In this document: piece after piece, positions 1 to 4,697 of the stretch
How the letters are laid out: each line of letters starts with the position of its first letter
How positions within the stretch are numbered: the first letter of the stretch is position 1
Notes under the pieces: model-generated
Databases searched by the model: none
What the model was told of the DNA's origin: nothing
What the model saw: only the letters and a program-made list of their open reading frames with translations
NCBI GenBank assembly: GCA_030044325.1
Contig: JASHWA010000060.1
Location: 1-6,608, forward strand
Reading direction: 5' to 3'
DNA length: 6,608 nt
DNA from: Bryobacteraceae bacterium
Lineage (GTDB): Bacteria > Acidobacteriota > Terriglobia > Bryobacterales > Bryobacteraceae
Made by a program: the position numbers and the translations under genes

Positions 1-727
1 AGTCCGTGATCGATTGCTCGGGCGCGCCGGAAGCATGCTCGGCAAGCGCGATGCCCAGATCTCCGTTCTGGCTCAAGGGAAGAATAGGAGTGTGCCCGTC
101 CTGCGCGATTCGAACTCCCGACGGCCCCCTGCCTCCGCGGGTCCACGCGAGTGTTCCCGGCGCGGCTGTGGCGAGCGAAGCTGCCGCCGCCGGCGCGGGC
201 GTGCGCGGAGCAAGGAAGGTGACCTCGGCTTCGTCGTGAGTGCGGTCGTATCCGGCTGGATTGGCCGCCTCCATCCAACTCGCGGCGTCATCCAATCCGG
301 GCGTGCCAATCTCGCTCGGATTGTTGTAGTGATAGATTTTGCCCGCCCGCGCCGTGAAATATCCATTTTTGTGAAAAGCCTGCGGCAGGGTCACCGCATC
401 CGGAATCGTGGTTCGAAAATGCACGTTATTCGCCCAGATTCGGGTGGTGTCGGGAGCGAAGCCGGTCATCAAAGATGTTCGCGACGGACTGCACAGCGGA
501 TATTGACAATAACCGCGGTCGAAACGCACGCCGGAGCGCGCCATTCGGTCGATATTCGGCGTCTTGACCACCGGCGCGCCGTAGCAGCCGATGCGGGTGC
601 ACAGGTCGTCGGAAGCGATGAACAGAACATTGCGCTTGCGCGGCGCGCTTTTGAGAATCGCGGGTGCGGCCAGAGCGCCGGCGCCTAGAAATGCGCGTCG
701 CGAAATGTCGGGCCTAACCGCCTTCAT
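1..727 (-). CDS. Tat-exported type I sulfatase, iduronate-2-sulfatase-like (C-terminus outside window)
   Basis: This gene encodes a formylglycine-dependent sulfatase that should hydrolyse sulfate esters outside the cytoplasm. Only the first 242 residues are present; the frame is still open at the left edge. The N-terminus has a twin-arginine signal (SRRAFLGAG, residues 9-17, then an Ala-rich hydrophobic stretch). The sulfatase signature CSPSRTSLMTG lies at 79-89, with Cys79 the residue expected to become formylglycine. Asp40-Asp41 fit the metal site, and Arg83, Lys130 and His133 fit the sulfate-binding site. These positions are each five lower than the equivalents I recall in human iduronate-2-sulfatase (45/46, 84, 88, 135, 138), and segments such as VKTPNIDRMA and TARAGKIYHY are typical of that subgroup. 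A Pro/Ala/Gly-rich stretch at about 170-220 looks like an insertion. The ATG is 22 nt after the NHL-B stop with only a weak GGA-type ribosome site, so it is probably coupled to the upstream gene. The substrate cannot be named; no activating enzyme gene is visible here. Confidence 0.93.
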   Translation of the reverse strand, partial: MKAVRPDISRRAFLGAGALAAPAILKSAPRKRNVLFIASDDLCTRIGCYGAPVVKTPNIDRMARSGVRFDRGYCQYPLCSPSRTSLMTGFAPDTTRIWANNVHFRTTIPDAVTLPQAFHKNGYFTARAGKIYHYNNPSEIGTPGLDDAASWMEAANPAGYDRTHDEAEVTFLAPRTPAPAAAASLATAAPGTLAWTRGGRGPSGVRIAQDGHTPILPLSQNGDLGIALAEHASGAPEQSITD

Positions 728-749
728 TTATCTGCGATCCGGGAACGGG

Positions 750-1838
750 TTAGTGCAGCGTGATCTTTTGAACGCGCCAGTTCATCAGCTCGCCGACCAG
801 AAGCTCGTTGGCGTGGCGGCAATCGATTTCGTTCACCGAGCCGAACTCCTTGAGGACATGGCCGGCGCGGCCGAACTGGCCCAGCACCTTCCCGTCCAGG
901 TCCAGTTTGTAGATTTCCCCGTGGTCGAGCGAATTCTCCTCGTTGGAATTGGACGCGTAAAGCACCGGCCGGGGTCCCGGCGTGATGCAGATCGCGGCCG
1001 GCGAGCCGACGCCGGTGATCGCAGTCTTGAAATTGCCGTCGTTGTCGAAAACCTGAATGCGATCGTTCCCGTGGTCGGCGACGTAGACATTCCCCTGCGC
1101 ATCGATCGCAAGCGAGCGCGGGTTGTTGAACTGGCCCGTCTCCGAGCCTCGCGATCCCCAGGACTTGATGTATTTCCCGTTCTGGTCGAACTTGGCGATG
1201 CGGGCGTTGCCGAAGCCATCGGAGATGAAGATGTTGCCCTGCGCGTCCCAGGCGACGTCGGTGGGGCCGTTGAACAGATCGCCGGGCTGGCCGGCGCCGG
1301 GCAGCGGGGCATTGCCGCCCTCCCCGCCGCGTCCGCGTCCCGCGCCGGCTCCGCGTCCCGCTCCCGGGCCGCCTCCGCGCATTCCCACGAAAATCGCCTC
1401 GGGCTTGCGCCCCAGCGGCATCAGCACACGGCCATCCGGCGCGAACTTGATCACCAGGCTCGACGATTTATCCACCACCCAGATGTTGTCCTGCGCATCC
1501 ACTTTCACCGACTGCGCGACCAGAAATCCGTAGGAGTCCCGGCCGATCTCGCCCAGGTATTTTCCGGTGGGATCGAACTCGAACAGGCGTGAGCCGCCGT
1601 GCGAAAATGTCCGCGACGTTCCCGTGGTCGCAAACGCGTCGCCCGTGCGCGTGTAGACGTAGATGTCGCCTTTCGAATTGGTCGCGACGCCGGCGGCTTC
1701 GCCCATGTAAATGTGCTCCGGCATCTTGAGGAAATTGGGCGCGGAGTTGAAGGCGATCTCGGGCGCTTGCGCGGGCGCCTGGGTGCACAACGCGCCGGCA
1801 AGGAGCGCGGCCGCGGTCAGGTTCAGAATCGTTTTCAT
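750..1838 (-). CDS. Exported NHL-repeat beta-propeller, PAL-like fold lacking catalytic residues (NHL-B)
   Basis: This gene encodes a 362-residue secreted beta-propeller. A Sec signal peptide ends near PAQA (residues 22-25). NHL-type blades follow, for example the segments around 109-140 (VKVDAQDNIWVVD), 192-225 (TDVAWDAQGNIFISDGFGN) and 241-270 (LAIDAQGNVYVADHGNDR), closing with NEIDCR and NWRVQKI near the C-terminus. It is a clear paralogue of the gene directly upstream, and both resemble peptidyl-alpha-hydroxyglycine alpha-amidating lyase. However, the positions holding zinc-binding His and catalytic Tyr/Arg in that enzyme are Gln109, Arg241, Asn336, Phe209 and His256 here. I therefore infer a non-catalytic binding or structural protein. 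A Gly/Arg/Ala-rich insert lies at about 152-178. Cys284 and Cys340 are the only cysteines after the signal peptide. The start is fixed by a good AGGAG site 7 nt upstream; the frame stays open a further 55 codons upstream, but that part overlaps NHL-A and is a shadow. Fold confidence is high; function is unknown. Confidence 0.93.
   Translation of the reverse strand: MKTILNLTAAALLAGALCTQAPAQAPEIAFNSAPNFLKMPEHIYMGEAAGVATNSKGDIYVYTRTGDAFATTGTSRTFSHGGSRLFEFDPTGKYLGEIGRDSYGFLVAQSVKVDAQDNIWVVDKSSSLVIKFAPDGRVLMPLGRKPEAIFVGMRGGGPGAGRGAGAGRGRGGEGGNAPLPGAGQPGDLFNGPTDVAWDAQGNIFISDGFGNARIAKFDQNGKYIKSWGSRGSETGQFNNPRSLAIDAQGNVYVADHGNDRIQVFDNDGNFKTAITGVGSPAAICITPGPRPVLYASNSNEENSLDHGEIYKLDLDGKVLGQFGRAGHVLKEFGSVNEIDCRHANELLVGELMNWRVQKITLH
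1311..1382 (-). repeat. Low-complexity Gly/Arg/Ala-coding repeat inside NHL-B
   Basis: The stretch encodes residues 153-176 of NHL-B, a run of Gly with Arg and Ala. A 12-bp direct repeat (TCCGCGTCCCGC on the + strand) occurs at 1332-1343 and 1350-1361, an 18-bp period that gives the near-repeated hexapeptides AGRGAG and AGRGRG. It lies between two propeller blades and keeps the reading frame. Confidence 0.7.
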
Positions 1839-1845
1839 AAACCGG

Positions 1846-1850
1846 CTCCT
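1846..1850 (-). promoter_or_regulatory. Shine-Dalgarno site of NHL-B, overlapping the NHL-A stop codon
   Basis: AGGAG on the minus strand sits 7 nt before the ATG of NHL-B and shares bases with the TAG stop of NHL-A (read as TAGGAG). It decides the start of NHL-B against a longer open frame and implies that ribosomes finishing NHL-A help initiate NHL-B. Confidence 0.85.
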
Positions 1851-2913
1851 ATTTGGCGGGATGCAGCACGATCTTCTGCACGTTCCAGCGGTTGATTTCG
1901 GCCGTGTAGATCTCGTTTTCCGAGCGGCAGTCCATTTCGTGAATGGTCCGGAACTCGCCCGGCTGCGTTCCGGGCTTGCCGAACTTCCCCAGGATGGTGC
2001 CATCGAGCTCCATTTTATAAACCTCGCCGGTCACGGCCATGATTTCCGCGTTGTTGCTGTCCGGATTCGAATTGGAACTGTACAAATATTGGTGCGGACC
2101 GGGCGTAATGCAGATGGCCCACGGCGCGCCCACCTTGTCGTAAATCGTTTTCAGCTTCAAATCGTTGTCGAACACCTGAATGCGATTGTTGCTCCGATCG
2201 CCGACGTAGATATTTCCGTTCGAGTCGGCCGCGATGGTGTGCGGCGTGTTGAGCTGGCCGGGCTCGGAGCCGCGTGAGCCCGCCGAAGCGATGAAGCGTC
2301 CGTTCTTGTCGTACTTCACGACGCGCGAGTTGCCGTATCCGTCCGAAACAAAGATGTCGCCGTGGGAGTCAAAGGCCACGTCGGTCTGCCGGCTGAAAGT
2401 ATACGGCTCGGCTTCGGGCGGCGCGACGCCGAATCCCGGCGTAACCGGGACCTGCCCCGATTCGGGCCGGTGCCCCAGCACCATCAACACCTTCCCTTCG
2501 GGATTGAACTTGATAATCATGTTGGTGCCTTCGTCGACGGCCCAGATGTTGTCGTCTTTATCCACGCGAACGGCGTGCGCGAACGCGAAACCGTACAGCC
2601 CCTCGCCGATTTCCTTCACGAACTTTCCGGTCTGGTCGAATTCGAACAGGCGCGTGTTGTAGCTGCGCGTGTATACGAACACGTGTCCCTTCGAATTGGT
2701 CGCAACCCCGACGGTTTCCCCGAAATACACGCCGGGCGGCAGCTTCAGAAAATTCGCGACCGCCTGGTAAGGGATCTCGGGTACGTTCTCGGCCTTGGCT
2801 TTGGCGCGCTCCTGCGCGCGCGTGAGCGTCTGGGCGCGCGCTAGCGTCTGAGTAAAGCTATGCAGTAATGAAAGCAGCGCCACGGCTGCAAGGCTGGCAG
2901 AGATCTTTCGCAT
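1849..2913 (-). CDS. Exported NHL-repeat protein resembling peptidyl-alpha-hydroxyglycine amidating lyase (NHL-A)
   Basis: This gene encodes a 354-residue exported beta-propeller. A Sec signal ends near residue 27 (ARA before Gln28). NHL blades are seen around 70-100, 113-146, 177-210, 225-250, 263-310 and 325-351. The stretch with DVAFDSHGDIFVSDGYGNSR (178-197), then PGQLNTPHTIAAD and GDRSNNRIQVF, closely parallels the lyase domain (PAL) of peptidylglycine amidating enzyme. In that family three His bind zinc and a Tyr and Arg act in catalysis. The matching residues here are His113, His225, His325, Tyr193 and Arg240, with spacings close to those I recall for rat PAL (585, 690, 786, 654, 706). 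A metal-dependent lyase acting on alpha-hydroxy-amide-type substrates outside the cytoplasm is therefore possible. Bacterial members are mostly uncharacterised and no hydroxylating partner is visible, so the substrate stays open. Cys268 and Cys329 are the only cysteines. The start has GGGAGG 4 nt upstream. It is the first gene after the 123-nt gap. Confidence 0.92.
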   Translation of the reverse strand: MRKISASLAAVALLSLLHSFTQTLARAQTLTRAQERAKAKAENVPEIPYQAVANFLKLPPGVYFGETVGVATNSKGHVFVYTRSYNTRLFEFDQTGKFVKEIGEGLYGFAFAHAVRVDKDDNIWAVDEGTNMIIKFNPEGKVLMVLGHRPESGQVPVTPGFGVAPPEAEPYTFSRQTDVAFDSHGDIFVSDGYGNSRVVKYDKNGRFIASAGSRGSEPGQLNTPHTIAADSNGNIYVGDRSNNRIQVFDNDLKLKTIYDKVGAPWAICITPGPHQYLYSSNSNPDSNNAEIMAVTGEVYKMELDGTILGKFGKPGTQPGEFRTIHEMDCRSENEIYTAEINRWNVQKIVLHPAK

Positions 2914-2917
2914 GCGG

Positions 2918-2923
2918 CCTCCC
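2918..2923 (-). promoter_or_regulatory. Shine-Dalgarno site of NHL-A
   Basis: GGGAGG on the minus strand, 4 nt before the ATG at 2913. It is strong in sequence though slightly close to the start codon. It supports this start, which is directly followed by a signal peptide. Confidence 0.75.
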
Positions 2924-2944
2924 GGTAATAATCTTCGCGTCGCG

Positions 2945-2980
2945 ACTGTTCAGTATACAACGGCTGGCGGCTGTTCAGCC
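2945..2980 (-). promoter_or_regulatory. Candidate promoter with two palindromic operator-like sites upstream of NHL-A
   Basis: On the minus strand TATACT (2957 to 2952) is a fair match to a sigma-70 -10 box and would place the transcript start about 30 nt before the NHL-A ATG. No good -35 box lies 16-18 nt upstream. Two short palindromes sharing the core CTGTTCAG (+ strand) lie at 2945-2954 (ACTGTTCAGT) and 2969-2980 (GGCTGTTCAGCC), with centres 25 bp apart. One overlaps the -10 and the other sits where the -35 would be, a layout expected of a repressor or activator site. This is inferred from sequence pattern alone. Confidence 0.4.
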
Positions 2981-3022
2981 TCTCTTCGCGTAAGCGAGTT
3001 TGGGCCTTCGGGGGAGCGGGCC

Positions 3023-3035
3023 GGCGCCCTGCGCC
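3023..3035 (-). other. Short GC-rich hairpin just after the beta-lactamase-family stop codon
   Basis: GGCGC, then a 3-nt loop, then GCGCC forms a 5-bp all-GC stem one base after the TAG at 3037-3039. There is no T-run after it, so it is not a standard intrinsic terminator. It could slow polymerase or stabilise the 3' end of the upstream message, or it may be chance in GC-rich sequence. Confidence 0.35.
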
Positions 3036-3036
3036 A

Positions 3037-4695
3037 CTAGGGAACGTCGACGCGCCACTGGTCGCTGCCGTTCGTCTTCAGTAGAAGCGCCTTACCGTTG
3101 ACGACCTCGAGGAACTCGACCACGTCGGGGCTGAACGAATTGCTGCCAACACGGAAAAGTCCTCCGCCGATCGGTTCGAGCGGCGTGTTCCCGTTTGCCC
3201 ACAGCCGGCCCTTGCGGATCACGATGCGCATGGAACGCGTCCACGGGCTGTCGGACCGGTAGTGTCCGGCGTAGGCTTCGTACTCCGCCGGCGCCTGAAA
3301 CGATGTCGGTCCGGTGTATTTGCCGTTCACGTACCAGTCGGCTCCATGCGATAACTCCACCACTTTTCCATCGCTGCGGCCGAAGATCAACGGAAAGCGC
3401 AGCCAGGAATAGTCGTCGGCGATAAAAGCGTCGCGGCCCTCCGATTCGAGCGGGATCTTCTTCTCTTCGACGACGATACTCAACGCCGACCCCTCGGCGA
3501 CGACTTGCACCTTGCGTCCCGAAGCAGATTCGAAAATTCCGGCGAAATCGGAGGCATTCTTGATCTCCCGGGGATCGTTGATCGCCGGCGCCGCGGGCGC
3601 AGGCGCGCCCTGTTTTTCGGCGTTCATCAAGCGCACCGCGAACTCGGTTACCGGCACCGGCCGATAGCCGAGCATCGCGTTGATCGAAGCGAATGCCGCC
3701 ATGCCGCCATCCAGATCCACCGTGATCGAGGACGCGAAAGAAGCCATGCCTCCGGTGTGGCGCAGAATCAGATGGCCGTCCAGATGATCGACGCCGATTC
3801 CGTATCCGTATTTCGAAGTCGGCCCGAGGTCCGGGGCGTCGATGTACGGCTTGGTGAACGTGGCGAAGCTCTCCCTGGAGACGATGCCCGCGCCGCCTTT
3901 CATCAGCATTTGCATGTATAGAGCCATGTCGGCCGGCGTCGAGGTGACGCTTCCGGCCGCGTTATCGAACACCAGGTAATCGGTGGGCGCAAGTTCGCAC
4001 AGCCGCGTGTGCAAACGGTCGTTATATTTCGGCAAGTAGCTGCGGGCCATGCGCGGCTGCGTGTCGCCGCCGATCACCGCGGAAGAGGATTTCATGCCGA
4101 GCGGCTCGAAGATGCGCCGCCGGACCGATTCGGACCACGGCCGCCGGTCGATGCTCGCGATCAGGCGCCCCAGGATTCCATAGCCGAGATTGCAGTAGTG
4201 GAAATGCTCGCCCGGACGGTAGCCTTGCACGAATCGGCCGCCGGGATCGCTCAACTGGAGCGCCAGCGCGTCGGGCAATCCGGAAGTATGGGTGAGCAGA
4301 TGATGAACCGTAATCGTGCCGAACTTGGCCACAATCGGCAGCCAGGGAAGATAGTCGAGAATGGGGCGATCGAAGTCCAGTTTTCCTTCGTCATGCAACT
4401 GGAGGCAGGTCAGCGCGACAAAGGATTTGGAAATGGACCCGATCTGGAACAGATGATCGGGTCTGACCGCTGTTTGCGATTCAAGGTCGGAGTAGCCGAA
4501 CGTGGCGGCGCGATTCGCTCCGTCCCGGCGCGCCAGAGCGAGCGTCATTCCGGGAGCATTCATCGCTTTCATGTAGCGCGCGATGAATGCATCGAGCTCG
4601 CTGTCGACCGGCGCGGCGGAGAGGAATCGCCGCGTGAGGAGCGCCGACGCTCCCAGCGCGAGGAAGCCCCGCCGGCGAATGGTGTGGTCAAGCAT
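3037..4695 (-). CDS. Tat-exported serine hydrolase, beta-lactamase / D-aminopeptidase-like family
   Basis: This gene encodes a 552-residue penicillin-binding-fold serine hydrolase. The N-terminus carries a twin-arginine signal (RRRGFLALG, residues 7-15). The catalytic domain holds SISK at 87-90 (nucleophile Ser87, general base Lys90), YCN at 167-169 and HTGG at 313-316. HTGG in place of KTG is typical of esterases and D-aminopeptidases in this fold rather than of resistance beta-lactamases. An Ala/Pro linker (about 363-372) leads to two beta-rich C-terminal modules (about 382-466 and 472-552), each opening with an F/Y-A-G motif. This three-domain plan resembles D-aminopeptidase (about 520 residues). 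The likely role is hydrolysis of small peptides, amides or esters outside the cytoplasm; the substrate is unknown. I chose the ATG at 4695 because AGGA stands 8 nt before it. An ATG at 4701, forming ATGA with the preceding stop and adding two residues, is also possible. The frame stays open upstream to 5244, but that is a shadow of the next gene. Confidence 0.92.
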   Translation of the reverse strand: MLDHTIRRRGFLALGASALLTRRFLSAAPVDSELDAFIARYMKAMNAPGMTLALARRDGANRAATFGYSDLESQTAVRPDHLFQIGSISKSFVALTCLQLHDEGKLDFDRPILDYLPWLPIVAKFGTITVHHLLTHTSGLPDALALQLSDPGGRFVQGYRPGEHFHYCNLGYGILGRLIASIDRRPWSESVRRRIFEPLGMKSSSAVIGGDTQPRMARSYLPKYNDRLHTRLCELAPTDYLVFDNAAGSVTSTPADMALYMQMLMKGGAGIVSRESFATFTKPYIDAPDLGPTSKYGYGIGVDHLDGHLILRHTGGMASFASSITVDLDGGMAAFASINAMLGYRPVPVTEFAVRLMNAEKQGAPAPAAPAINDPREIKNASDFAGIFESASGRKVQVVAEGSALSIVVEEKKIPLESEGRDAFIADDYSWLRFPLIFGRSDGKVVELSHGADWYVNGKYTGPTSFQAPAEYEAYAGHYRSDSPWTRSMRIVIRKGRLWANGNTPLEPIGGGLFRVGSNSFSPDVVEFLEVVNGKALLLKTNGSDQWRVDVP

Positions 4696-4697
4696 GG

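Larger units (their letters stand above)
2914..3036. other. 123-nt intergenic region, the only sizeable gap in the window
   Basis: This gap separates the ester hydrolase/beta-lactamase-family pair from the NHL/sulfatase genes. From right to left on the minus strand it holds a short GC hairpin, one copy of a 9-bp direct repeat (TCTTCGCGT on the + strand, 2983-2991), the two palindromes and TATACT box, a second copy of the 9-bp repeat (2932-2940), and the NHL-A ribosome site. I see no small open frame or RNA gene in it. Confidence 0.7.

Noticed and set aside
105..120. A tRNA T-loop-like motif (GTTCGAATC on the minus strand)
   Set aside because: The flanking bases do not form a five-pair T-stem, no anticodon or acceptor arms can be built, and it lies within the sulfatase frame.
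591..1592. A 333-codon + strand frame opposite the sulfatase start and NHL-B
   Set aside because: It is Arg/Ala/Val-rich shadow sequence crossing a gene boundary on the other strand, with no motif and no ribosome site context.
1839..2003. 55-codon N-terminal extension of NHL-B
   Set aside because: It overlaps NHL-A, and the internal ATG at 1838 has a good ribosome site followed at once by a signal peptide.
3023..3035. The GC hairpin as an intrinsic terminator
   Set aside because: The stem is only 5 bp and no T-run follows, so I list it only as a hairpin.
3037..4695. An antibiotic-resistance beta-lactamase
   Set aside because: The third motif is HTGG rather than KTG and two extra C-terminal modules are present, pointing to a peptidase or esterase branch of the fold.
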